Below are positions 7,506 to 14,742 of a stretch of 36,013 nt of DNA, piece after piece. Under the pieces are notes generated by a model. It saw only the letters and a list, made by a program, of their open reading frames with translations, made no database searches and was not told the origin of the DNA. The stretch is taken from contig JASEET010000001.1 in NCBI GenBank assembly GCA_030019335.1, positions 296,241 through 332,253 of the forward strand. The letters are read 5' to 3'. Positions within the stretch are counted from its first letter, which is position 1. Each line of letters starts with the position of its first letter. Made by a program: the position numbers and the translations under genes. Origin of the DNA: Candidatus Bathyarchaeia archaeon (GTDB lineage: Archaea > Thermoproteota > Bathyarchaeia > Bathyarchaeales > Bathycorpusculaceae).

Positions 7506-8699
7506 TTGACTTTAACCAGACATCGTAAAATCCTGAAACTCGGCTTCCCCTTCGAAGTGTTAAACAAAGACTTAAAACTTATTTTTGCCTCTAACCTTGT
7601 AGGCGCTTTTGGAGACGGCCTTTACGCTTATCTTCTACCCTACTACATGGCTGAAATGCTCAGAGCTAGTCCTGTGGAGGTTGGAATACTTTATGCTGTA
7701 ATGAGCCTAACTGCAGCTTTTACTTTGCTTATCGCTGGAATGATTGCAGATGAGTATGACCGCAAAAAAATTATGATTGTCGGATGGATTATGTGGTTGC
7801 CAGCACCACTAATTTTCTCTCTTGCTGGAAACTGGATTCAAATGTTGCCGGGAATGATCCTATGGGGTTTCTGGCTTGGTGGACCAACAAGCACAGCTTA
7901 CATCACGACAGCCGCCGACAAAAACAAGGTGACTTTAACCTTTACAGCGCTTTCAGCCGCGTGGTCCTTCGGCTATATCTTCTCTCCAGCGTTAGGCGGC
8001 TATCTAGCTGAAATCATAGACATGCAAATCGTTTTCTATTCAGCCTTTACCCTCTACGCTTTAGCTGGTTTCATCCTCATCTTCATTAGCAGCCAACATG
8101 CAAAAAGCTATAAACAGCGTCCTTCAGAAGAACGTTATTCCTTTTTCAAACTTTTAAGAACAAGAAAACTGCTAATCCTATCGCTTTTTTTCGCCTTAAC
8201 AATGTTTATTTTAATGCTATTTCGTCCTTTTGTTCCCCAGTTTCTCGCTGATGCATATGGCTATGGCGATTTTGAAATAGGCGTCTTAGGCTCGGTTTCT
8301 TTCTTTGGCTCAGCGGTTTTAGGGATTCTTTTAGGTAAACTCGGAGACAAGTGGAGAAAAACGTATGCGCTTGCCGCCTCCATGAGTCTATGCTGCATTT
8401 CACTAATTCTTCTTCTGTCGTTTGGTGATTTCCAGATTCTAATAGTTACCTTCTTTGTAGCTGGAGGCTCCTATGTGACATGGTCTTTAATGAGCGCTGT
8501 TGTCGGACCTCTTGCTCCAGAATCAATTAGGGCTCGTTGGGTTTCTATCCCACAAACATTAGGCATGTTCAGCTCGTTCATAGCACCTTACATCGGCGGC
8601 GTTCTCTATGATTTCTCACCTTACTATCCTTTCCTTGCTGCAATAACAATAACACCCTTTCTTGCGTTATTGGCATCCGCAAGACTGTTTGATGAATAA
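7506..8699 (+). CDS. MFS transporter, 12-helix type
   Basis: A 397-residue integral membrane protein with about 12 hydrophobic segments in two halves, split by a basic loop near residues 196-220. The first inter-helix loop carries the MFS signature GMIADEYDRKKIMIVG (residues about 77-92), close to the canonical GxxaDrxGrr.l. A weaker copy, GKLGDKWRKTYAL, appears in the second half. Substrate is unknown; the overall pattern resembles drug or metabolite exporters. TTG 7506 is the start, with GAGG about 8 nt upstream and a TATA-like ATTATAAG at 7447-7454. A small hairpin follows directly behind the stop. Confidence 0.85.
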   Translation: MTLTRHRKILKLGFPFEVLNKDLKLIFASNLVGAFGDGLYAYLLPYYMAEMLRASPVEVGILYAVMSLTAAFTLLIAGMIADEYDRKKIMIVGWIMWLPAPLIFSLAGNWIQMLPGMILWGFWLGGPTSTAYITTAADKNKVTLTFTALSAAWSFGYIFSPALGGYLAEIIDMQIVFYSAFTLYALAGFILIFISSQHAKSYKQRPSEERYSFFKLLRTRKLLILSLFFALTMFILMLFRPFVPQFLADAYGYGDFEIGVLGSVSFFGSAVLGILLGKLGDKWRKTYALAASMSLCCISLILLLSFGDFQILIVTFFVAGGSYVTWSLMSAVVGPLAPESIRARWVSIPQTLGMFSSFIAPYIGGVLYDFSPYYPFLAAITITPFLALLASARLFDE

Positions 8700-8700
8700 T

Positions 8701-8716
8701 GCCTTGCAGGGAAGGC
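8701..8716 (+). terminator. Weak hairpin after the MFS gene
   Basis: GCCTT (8701-8705) and AAGGC (8712-8716) can pair around a 6-nt loop, two nucleotides after the stop codon. A T-rich stretch follows at 8726-8735, but it may rather be the htrA TATA box. Termination activity is a guess. Confidence 0.25.
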
Positions 8717-8771
8717 TTGCGGAACTTTTATTTAACAAAGTGCTTGATTTTCATTTGAAAGGTGAAATGAT

Positions 8772-9917
8772 ATGGGCGAATTCAATGAACGCTATATCAA
8801 ATTCTCCTCTGCCTTCCTCATACTAATATTTGTAGCTGGACTTATAGTTGGAGGAATAGTTAGCTGCTACATAACCTTCCAGCAAATTAACGGCTTACAA
8901 AATGAAGTTTCAAACCTTAAAAATCAAGTCTCCAAACTGAGAGGTTCCCAAAACATCACTTGTCAAAACATCACAATCTACCAAAACAGCACTGCACTCG
9001 CAGAAATATACGAAGGAGTGAAAGATTCAGTTGTTTTGATACTTGGAAGGACAGGTGGAGGAACTGTCCAAGGCTCCGGGTTCGTTTATAACTTCTCAGG
9101 GATAATGGTTGTAATAACGAATTACCATGTCGTTCATAGAACAACAAGCATAAGCGTAACACTTTCAAACGGAAACGGATATGTTGCTACAGTAAATGGA
9201 ACAGACCCATATGCGGATTTAGCTATACTCTCAGTTGACGCCCCTGAATATGAATTCAAACCGCTTGAGGTTGTTAGTTCTTCGACATTGAGGGTAGGTG
9301 ACCCTGTGATAGCCATTGGGAACCCGTATGGCTTAGTTGGTTCTATGACTACTGGTGTGATAAGCGCCCTTGGAAGAACAATTACTGGAGAGTACACTGG
9401 AGGCTTTGGGATAGCTAACATTATACAAACAAGTGCTCCTATAAATCCTGGAAACTCTGGTGGTCCATTGTTAAACTATTGTGGCAAAGTAATAGGCATA
9501 ACAACAGCCATAGTTGCTGACTCTCAAGGCTTAGGCTTCGCCATTCCATCAAACACTTTAATTAAAGAAATAGCATCCTTAATCGAAAACAGCACTTACA
9601 AAGGTCACTCATACTTGGGCCTGAAAGGAACAGACATGAATTATGAAATAGCTCAAGAGATGGGTGTGAACGTAACTTATGGCTGGAGGATAGTTGAAGT
9701 TGTACCAAGAGGCCCATCGGACGAAATATTGGAAGTTAATGATATAATAATTGCTATGAATGAAACGCGTATCAAAAATGGTGATGACTTGGCAAGTTAT
9801 CTTGAAGAAAACACATTGCCTGGAGAAACCGTAATTTTAACTATTGTAAGGGGAAGCCAGACATTAAAAATACCAGTTGTTTTGGAGAAAAGACCCCCAC
9901 CCCCGCCACCCGTCTAA
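8772..9917 (+). CDS. Membrane-anchored HtrA/DegP-like serine protease with PDZ domain
   Basis: The protein is a trypsin-fold protease facing the cell exterior. One membrane anchor spans about residues 11-35, followed by a short coiled coil (LQNEVSNLKNQVSKL) and several N-glycosylation-type NxT/NxS sites. The catalytic triad is visible: H119 in TNYHVVH, D149 in DPYADLAIL and S229 in NPGNSGGPL. A C-terminal PDZ domain spans about residues 280-370, with EVVPRGPSDEILEVNDIIIAMN. The end is a run of prolines. HtrA proteins handle misfolded extracytoplasmic proteins. AAAGGTGA at 8757-8764 is the ribosome-binding site, and a TATA-like box lies at 8726-8735. The gene is intact. Confidence 0.92.
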   Translation: MGEFNERYIKFSSAFLILIFVAGLIVGGIVSCYITFQQINGLQNEVSNLKNQVSKLRGSQNITCQNITIYQNSTALAEIYEGVKDSVVLILGRTGGGTVQGSGFVYNFSGIMVVITNYHVVHRTTSISVTLSNGNGYVATVNGTDPYADLAILSVDAPEYEFKPLEVVSSSTLRVGDPVIAIGNPYGLVGSMTTGVISALGRTITGEYTGGFGIANIIQTSAPINPGNSGGPLLNYCGKVIGITTAIVADSQGLGFAIPSNTLIKEIASLIENSTYKGHSYLGLKGTDMNYEIAQEMGVNVTYGWRIVEVVPRGPSDEILEVNDIIIAMNETRIKNGDDLASYLEENTLPGETVILTIVRGSQTLKIPVVLEKRPPPPPPV

Positions 9918-9944
9918 ATTCTCTTATGTTTTGAGGATACTCAC

Positions 9945-10058
9945 ATGAAGTTCAACCTTGAAGGTGATGCTGCGCGAATTAGCATTTCAACATTAGCCTT
10001 GTGTTTAGGGTTCTGGTGGGGCTACCCGTACTTATACCTAATTGGGTTCGAGTACTAA
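9945..10058 (+). CDS. 37-residue single-span membrane peptide
   Basis: ATG 9945 opens a 37-codon frame closed by TAA at 10056. The product has a short charged N-terminus (MKFNLEGDAAR), then one hydrophobic segment rich in aromatic residues (LALCLGFWWGYPYLYLIGF), long enough to span a membrane. GAGGA at 9933-9937 lies 7 nt before the ATG, a good ribosome-binding site. It starts 27 nt after htrA and may be cotranscribed with it. I recognise no family. The translation signal and clean membrane segment make it a plausible real small protein. Confidence 0.45.
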   Translation: MKFNLEGDAARISISTLALCLGFWWGYPYLYLIGFEY

Positions 10059-10077
10059 ACACCAAGTTCGTCCGTAA

Positions 10078-10132
10078 TGGGCGGGTTGGGATTTGAACCT
10101 CACCCACAGTGGAGATATCTCCTGCGCACTCT
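10078..10132 (-). pseudogene. tRNA 3'-half remnant
   Basis: Read on the minus strand, the segment ends like a tRNA: a T-loop GGTTCAAATCC, then a seven-base acceptor strand CCCGCCC and discriminator A. Upstream are an AGAGTGCGC typical of the end of a D arm and a GGAGATATCTCC palindrome where the anticodon arm should be. The matching 5' acceptor GGGCGGG and the first part of the D arm are missing; an A-run sits there instead. The T stem has two mismatches. It cannot fold as a working tRNA. It may be a relic left by integration, since many archaeal elements target tRNA 3' ends. Confidence 0.5.
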
Positions 10133-10189
10133 TTTTTTTATCTGTTTTTCATTGAGAGGTTGGGGTTCACGATTAAAATTTCAGAATAA

Positions 10190-10393
10190 TTAATGCACCT
10201 TAGTTTGAATTTGTCTTCGAATATAATTTACCATATTCTCCGCCCAGAGTTCTAGATATTCTTCTCCCTTCTTTGCCTCTGCTTTAGAGCGCGCTAGGCT
10301 GTTTAGAAATTGTTGTTGATTTTTGTGGTTGCTGTTGTTTCTGGAGCTTCTATGCTTGTTTTTTCTGTTTGACGGGGTGTTTCTGTCTGAAAA
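10190..10393 (-). other. Open frame without start, hydrophilic; possible decayed gene end
   Basis: The minus strand holds 67 open codons between two stops, with no ATG, GTG or TTG at a sensible place. The translated end (AKKGEEYLELWAENMVNYI) looks like a genuine amphipathic helix, while the upstream half is rich in Asn, Ser, Arg and Lys. It may be the tail of a lost gene in the accessory region. No family is recognised. Confidence 0.25.
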
Positions 10394-10483
10394 CTAGTGT
10401 TCTGACCTGTCTTCTGCATTTTTGCTGGTTTTTTGTTATGATCAACTCTATCTTTGCGTCTCTTTGACGTCTCTTCTTCACGC

Positions 10484-10762
10484 TTATTGGGTTGCGTAGT
10501 GTTTGATGCTTCTTATGAGATGGAGTTTATGCTGCTTGACAGCTGTCAAAGCCACGGCCAGCATGACTGAGAAACTTAGGCAAGCATGAATGAACGCTTG
10601 CTGTAAGCCTCTAACTCTCAAGTGGTCTAGGAGAAGCCATTCTTTAGCTCTGCTGAAAACCCTTTCAATGCTTACTCGTCTCCCGAAGAGGATGACTAGA
10701 CGCTTAATTCCGCGAGCAATGAAGTCTTTACCAACCTTTAAGCCATTCTTAATCATACACAA
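10484..10762 (-). pseudogene. DDE transposase C-terminal remnant
   Basis: The translated 92 residues match the C-terminal end of IS4/IS5-type DDE transposases. The string RVSIERVFSRAKEWLLLDHLRVRG contains the family's 'R..iErvF...K' motif with the third catalytic acid (Glu), followed by the usual hydrophobic tail helix. The two Asp residues and the N-terminal half are absent. The sequence upstream on the minus strand carries stops in all likely continuing frames. No terminal inverted repeats were found. This is a dead insertion-sequence relic. Confidence 0.65.
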
Positions 10763-10922
10763 CTACATATTTTTAAGCTAAACTCTTCCCACACAGCAGT
10801 AAAAACATATGTCCCGCATACACCTTTTATAGCGAAAACACTTTCCGATTGCGAAAATGAAATTAGAAAGCAAGCACCTAGAGAATTGTCAGGTTCGTTT
10901 ATTAGCTGTGAGTTGATGATGG

Positions 10923-11168
10923 ATGCCTTACTATGTTTACATCCTTCTCTGTAAAGACGGTGGCTACTACACTGGACACGCCAAGAACGTGAAACGCCGG
11001 GCTGAACAGCACAAAAAAGGTCAAGGCGCTAAATACACGAGAATGCATGAACCTGAGAAAATAGTGTACGTGAAGAAGTTCGACACCCGTAGCGAGGCCA
11101 TGAAGAGAGAACGAGAAATCAAATCGCTCAGCCACAGGAAAAAACAACAATTAGTAAAATTTATATGA
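10923..11168 (+). CDS. GIY-YIG nuclease domain protein (UPF0213 type)
   Basis: The 81-residue protein is a single GIY-YIG domain. It begins YYVYILLCKDGGYYTGHAKNV (the 'GIY' part reads YVY and the 'YIG' part YTG), followed by the conserved arginine in KRRAEQH and the glutamate-containing helix AMKREREIKSL. Stand-alone GIY-YIG proteins of this size are related to UvrC and homing endonucleases; the cellular role is unknown. The usual Ile-Gly of YIG is Thr-Gly here, as in many UPF0213 members. A TATA-like CTTTTATAG lies near 10822-10832. The gene sits in a remnant-rich accessory stretch. Confidence 0.8.
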   Translation: MPYYVYILLCKDGGYYTGHAKNVKRRAEQHKKGQGAKYTRMHEPEKIVYVKKFDTRSEAMKREREIKSLSHRKKQQLVKFI

Positions 11169-11263
11169 CGAATCAGATTTAACGTGCGCGCTATCCGCCA
11201 CTGCGGTTGATAAATTAAAGTGTTTGTTTTTTTGGAAGTTTAACTATCTCAATATTTGAGCTT

Positions 11264-12313
11264 TTATTGCTTAACTCTTTTCAACATGTAAAAATTTAGT
11301 GCCGCAGTTGCCAAGAACGTAATCATGGATAAATTTACAAAGCCTTTCCATAATTCTCGAAGATCCCCTGTACCGAATATATATTTGAAAACAAAGAATG
11401 TTGAGAAAAACTGCCAACTTTGATATGCGTCGTCACCTGTACTGGAACTGAAAATCTGTAAAAGAGAATTAAAATCAGAGAAATTGAAAGAAATGAACCA
11501 AATGGTGAATAAGAAATTGATGAAAAGTAAGCCTGGCACTCCCAGTTTCCTGAGTGGAGTTATGCGGGTTGTAGTCTGATTTGTTAGGAGGGTTACTAAG
11601 AACACGATTAAAGAAAGGTTAAGAAGGCTCGCTTTTGCTGTTGCTATGAAAAAGACGTTCCAGTCACATGGTATGTTTGTGAGAGCAGAAGCTGCATTCC
11701 AGTCAAGAAAATTGCATACTACAGAGACAACGGTAAGAGGAACATTAACCCAAAGCATTATATGAAATGGGCTGGCTAAAGCTACAGGAGCAATCACTCC
11801 AACAAACGTGATGATCTTTACAAAGAGTGAAGTATCGGTTGGTTTAGGTGTTTTTGCTTCTGGCATTATTGATTTTGCATAGGTTATCTCATTTACAGCA
11901 GCGTCTATGTCAGATTCGTTCATTGAATGATAGAACATTATATTGTAAACTAGATGAATTCCTCCCATGAAGTGATCATGGAAATCCTCGTACTCTTCTA
12001 ATGCTGTTAACCTATGTGCTTCACCGTCAATTATTTTGATGGATGAGTAATAATCGAATCTGCGAAATCTAAGAGTAACTTGATCAATAGTGCCATCCAA
12101 ATACTCATTGATAGTTTTCGAATACTGATCCAATAGATCAGACGATCTATCGAGCAAAACTAACGCTTTGTCACGATATGTCCACTCTTCTCCCATCAAA
12201 ACTGGTTTATAGATTTTTTGATGAAATACCATCAAAGTTTCTGTGTAAAAATAAGATAAGCACATAAGGGTAAAATTCCACACAATACATGAAAATGAAC
12301 TTTTACTCTCCAT
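11264..12313 (-). CDS. Orphan multi-span membrane protein
   Basis: No family is recognised. The 349-residue protein has a hydrophobic N-terminal segment (about 8-30), then a soluble acidic domain of about 130 residues rich in Asp, Glu and Tyr with DFHDHFMGG. Five or six hydrophobic segments follow between about 165 and 345. A helix-rich soluble domain before a membrane bundle suggests sensing or transport, but nothing specific can be said. ATG 12313 is used; a TATA-like AAATAAAATATC on the minus strand lies near 12350-12360. It is divergent from the HTH-MNT/HEPN pair and may belong to the same accessory insertion. Confidence 0.6.
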   Translation of the reverse strand: MESKSSFSCIVWNFTLMCLSYFYTETLMVFHQKIYKPVLMGEEWTYRDKALVLLDRSSDLLDQYSKTINEYLDGTIDQVTLRFRRFDYYSSIKIIDGEAHRLTALEEYEDFHDHFMGGIHLVYNIMFYHSMNESDIDAAVNEITYAKSIMPEAKTPKPTDTSLFVKIITFVGVIAPVALASPFHIMLWVNVPLTVVSVVCNFLDWNAASALTNIPCDWNVFFIATAKASLLNLSLIVFLVTLLTNQTTTRITPLRKLGVPGLLFINFLFTIWFISFNFSDFNSLLQIFSSSTGDDAYQSWQFFSTFFVFKYIFGTGDLRELWKGFVNLSMITFLATAALNFYMLKRVKQ

Positions 12314-12480
12314 AAATCAAACTTGATAGGCGCGTGCGATTGAGCGTGCTGAAGATATTTTATTTGACTGACAATGTTGGCTACCGCAGACCACTATTTT
12401 TGATAGTTACTAAGCAACATGAAAAAGTACAAATTAAGAAAGGCTAATCACTGCTCTATGTGAAAGCCCCTGATTTTTGT

Positions 12481-12518
12481 ACTTGATAAAGTTTCTATAC
12501 TTAGTAAAGCTTAATAAC
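12481..12518 (+). promoter_or_regulatory. Operator-like direct repeats and TATA box before the MNT gene
   Basis: Two 14-nt copies, ACTTGATAAAGTTT (12481-12494) and ACTTAGTAAAGCTT (12499-12512), match at 11 of 14 positions and are 18 nt apart. The first has mirror-paired arms ACTT/AAGT. They run into TTAATAAC (12511-12518), a TATA-like box that puts transcription start at about 12541, right at ATG 12542. A repressor bound here would block the promoter. The downstream protein's own winged helix is the obvious candidate. Confidence 0.4.
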
Positions 12519-12541
12519 TTCAACTCCATAACATATTTACC

Positions 12542-13168
12542 ATGAGAAAGAAAACGCTGATGCTATTCGCATTTACACCTGAAGGAAGAATTGTGCGTGC
12601 TTTATCCAGTGGCGAGAAGTCCTTTTCAGAACTGGTTAAAGCGACAGGTCTCAGCGAAAGGTGGCTCTCAATAAAACTAAAACAGCTTCTTCAACTCGGT
12701 GTAGTAAAGCTTAGCGGTAAGGGCTATCAGGTTGACCATGAGAAGTTACAAGCCATTTTGATCCCCTCTTTAAAAGAGACTGCTTGGATAGCGGCTTATG
12801 AAATTGTCGAAAAACACCCCCAAGTTTTAAGCGTTTTGCTTTATGGAAGCGTAGCAAAGGGAAAAGCTCATGAAGAAAGCGACGTAGACCTCCTTGTTAT
12901 TTCCGAGAATCCGTTGAATCTATCCAATGACGAGTATGAAATATCTATGAAGTATGGAGTAGCCTTCGAGATAACTTCAGTGGCTCTCATAGAATTCCTT
13001 GCCATGCTCCACTTTAAATCCGCATTACTTTTTGGAATCCTAGAAGGATACGACGTGCTTTTTGACCGTGCCGGAATCACGGCATTATTGAAGGTGTTCA
13101 TGAAGGATATTCACAAAAATTGGCGCTATAACAAGGATGAGGAATTATGGCTGAAACTGAGGAAATAA
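12542..13168 (+). CDS. Winged-helix-MNT nucleotidyltransferase antitoxin
   Basis: The N-terminal 70 residues form a helix-turn-helix domain (FSELVKATGLSERWLSIKLKQLLQLGVVKL). A minimal nucleotidyltransferase domain follows, with the motif G102-S103, ten residues, then D114-V-D116, the Pol-beta-type metal site. In HEPN/MNT toxin-antitoxin pairs, the MNT protein neutralises its partner by transferring AMP to the HEPN protein. The next gene is such a HEPN protein and overlaps this one by 22 nt. The fused DNA-binding domain suggests the antitoxin also represses its own promoter. Transcription appears leaderless from the box at 12511-12518. The motifs are intact. Confidence 0.85.
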   Translation: MRKKTLMLFAFTPEGRIVRALSSGEKSFSELVKATGLSERWLSIKLKQLLQLGVVKLSGKGYQVDHEKLQAILIPSLKETAWIAAYEIVEKHPQVLSVLLYGSVAKGKAHEESDVDLLVISENPLNLSNDEYEISMKYGVAFEITSVALIEFLAMLHFKSALLFGILEGYDVLFDRAGITALLKVFMKDIHKNWRYNKDEELWLKLRK

Positions 13169-13587
13169 AAGCTTTTATTAAGAATGCAAAAGAACAGCTG
13201 ATTGATGCAGAGGTCAGTTTGCGTGGGAAAAGATATCACTTATCTTTTTTGTGTAGTGCGTTGAGTGCTGAGAATGTAACTTCCGCGCTCATCATTGCTC
13301 TTGGAAGAAGGACCAGTAAGAAACATAACAACTGGATGATTCTTGGAAGCATAGCGGCAGACGTAAATGAGGAAATGAAAGCAACAATCCGAGAAATCTC
13401 TATAAAACTCCATGAAATTGAACCGCACATACCAAAACTTTTACGGTACCCCTTCCGCTTTAGAGAAAGATGGCTAATACCCCCAGAATACTACACCAGC
13501 GAAATGGCTGAAGAATCCCTACAAAAAGCTAAACACATCTTAAAACTTACCTTAGAGTGTTTAAAGGAGCTGAAAATAGCCATATAA
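13147..13587 (+). CDS. HEPN domain toxin
   Basis: The 146-residue protein is an all-helical HEPN domain. It carries R55-TSKK-H60, matching the R-x4-6-H ribonuclease motif of active HEPN toxins. The N-terminal helix AFIKNAKEQLIDAEVSL and the helix HLSFLCSALSAENVTSALI fit the family. HEPN toxins cleave RNA and are held inactive by their MNT partner. ATG 13147 overlaps the MNT gene's end by 22 nt, a typical coupled layout with the antitoxin first. About 260 nt without a recognised gene follow, ending in a TATA-like stretch near 13767-13785 for the kinase gene. Confidence 0.85.
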   Translation: MAETEEIKAFIKNAKEQLIDAEVSLRGKRYHLSFLCSALSAENVTSALIIALGRRTSKKHNNWMILGSIAADVNEEMKATIREISIKLHEIEPHIPKLLRYPFRFRERWLIPPEYYTSEMAEESLQKAKHILKLTLECLKELKIAI

Positions 13588-13846
13588 AAATCACGCCATG
13601 CAACTCTCACAAACACTTTAGGAACCGTAACCTTCCCACCCTAAAACCCCGCGCAACAAACTGCTCCACAAAACAACTAAACAACAAAAAGTTACCAATT
13701 CAAAAAACTCCTACACACAACTTCTCCCTCGCCGGGGCTTTCTCAACTGTTTTTTGCACATTTTTCCCATTAAAACTTTAAGATGCCACTTGTAACGCTT
13801 TATTCAGAAGAATACAAAAGCAGAACAGTGTTAGAGGGGTTAAATC

Positions 13847-14605
13847 TTGAAAAAAGTATTGGTGATAACTCTTGAAAAACTAAGCGAAGAACCTTACGCA
13901 TCCATATTATGCTATCCCAGACCCAGCAAGGCAGAACTAAAAAAACGTTTAAAAGAACTGCAAAAACTAAACGTCAAGGCTCTAGAATTTAGCGGAGAAA
14001 AACAAGCTTTCAACACCCCAGTTTTAGGCAAAGGCTACGTGGGCATAGTTGTAATAGCCTACAGAAACATGGAGAAAATGGCTATAAAAATTCAAAGGGT
14101 AGACGCTGCCCGCTCCAGAATGCAGCAAGAAGCAAAAATGCTTAAAAAAGCAAACTCGGTCCGTGTCGGACCAAAACTTTTAGGCATAAGCAAAAACTTT
14201 CTTCTAATGCAGTTTATCGATGGTGATTTACTTCCGAAATGGCTAGAAAAGCGCATAGAAAAAGCACAAGTACGGAAAGTTTTACGTGAGGTTTTGGAAC
14301 AATGCTGGAGACTGGATGAAGCGGGTTTAGACCATGGAGAACTAAGCCGCGCCCCAAAACACATAATCATCAATAAAAAAAGTAAACCGTTCATAGTTGA
14401 TTTCGAAACAGCCAGCATAATCCGAAAACCATCAAACGTAACATCAATTTGCCAGTTTCTCTTCATCAGCGGCTTAGTCGCGAGAAAAGTGGCTGAAAAC
14501 CTCGGCGAAAAAGACAGGGCAACAATTATTGATGGGTTAAGACGCTACAAAAATGATAGAACTCGTGAAAATTTTGAAAGAGTGTTGAAGGTTTGCAGTC
14601 TCTAA
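13847..14605 (+). CDS. RIO-like serine/threonine protein kinase (COG2112 type)
   Basis: The protein is a small archaeal kinase. It has a glycine loop GKGYVGIV (about 62-69), the ATP-anchoring lysine in MAIKIQR, a linker ending LLMQFIDGDLL, the catalytic loop HGELSRAPKHIII (H163) and the metal loop VDFETAS (D185). The catalytic aspartate expected after HG is Glu (E165) and the metal loop reads DFE. Both fit what I recall of the predicted-kinase family COG2112, but activity is not assured. Targets are unknown. TTG 13847 is preceded by GAGGGG with 8 nt spacing. Confidence 0.78.
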   Translation: MKKVLVITLEKLSEEPYASILCYPRPSKAELKKRLKELQKLNVKALEFSGEKQAFNTPVLGKGYVGIVVIAYRNMEKMAIKIQRVDAARSRMQQEAKMLKKANSVRVGPKLLGISKNFLLMQFIDGDLLPKWLEKRIEKAQVRKVLREVLEQCWRLDEAGLDHGELSRAPKHIIINKKSKPFIVDFETASIIRKPSNVTSICQFLFISGLVARKVAENLGEKDRATIIDGLRRYKNDRTRENFERVLKVCSL

Positions 14606-14732
14606 ACAACATAATCCATCGTTGAGCGTGTGAAAAAATAGAAAAAAATTCTAGAACTAAATTCTGAAACTGTTTTACGGCTAAATGTGAAAAAGATTTA
14701 AAACATTGAATGTTAGATTCCTTAGCTAAACT

Positions 14733-14737
14733 GGTGA
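14733..14737 (+). promoter_or_regulatory. Ribosome-binding site that decides the purP start
   Basis: GGTGA at 14733-14737 is complementary to the archaeal 16S tail and lies 5 nt before ATG 14743. A TATA box TTTAAAAC at 14697-14704 predicts transcription from about 14725. An upstream in-frame ATG at 14710 would then lie outside the transcript. Confidence 0.5.
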
Positions 14738-14742
14738 ACTTT

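Noticed and set aside
10484-10762. Complete insertion sequence
   Set aside because: Only the transposase C-terminus is readable, and I found no terminal inverted repeats or target duplication.
13557-13781. Plus-strand frame overlapping the HEPN end and the gap behind it
   Set aside because: It starts inside the HEPN gene, has no ribosome-binding site, and its composition (Thr, Asn, Pro, Lys from CA-rich DNA) is not protein-like.
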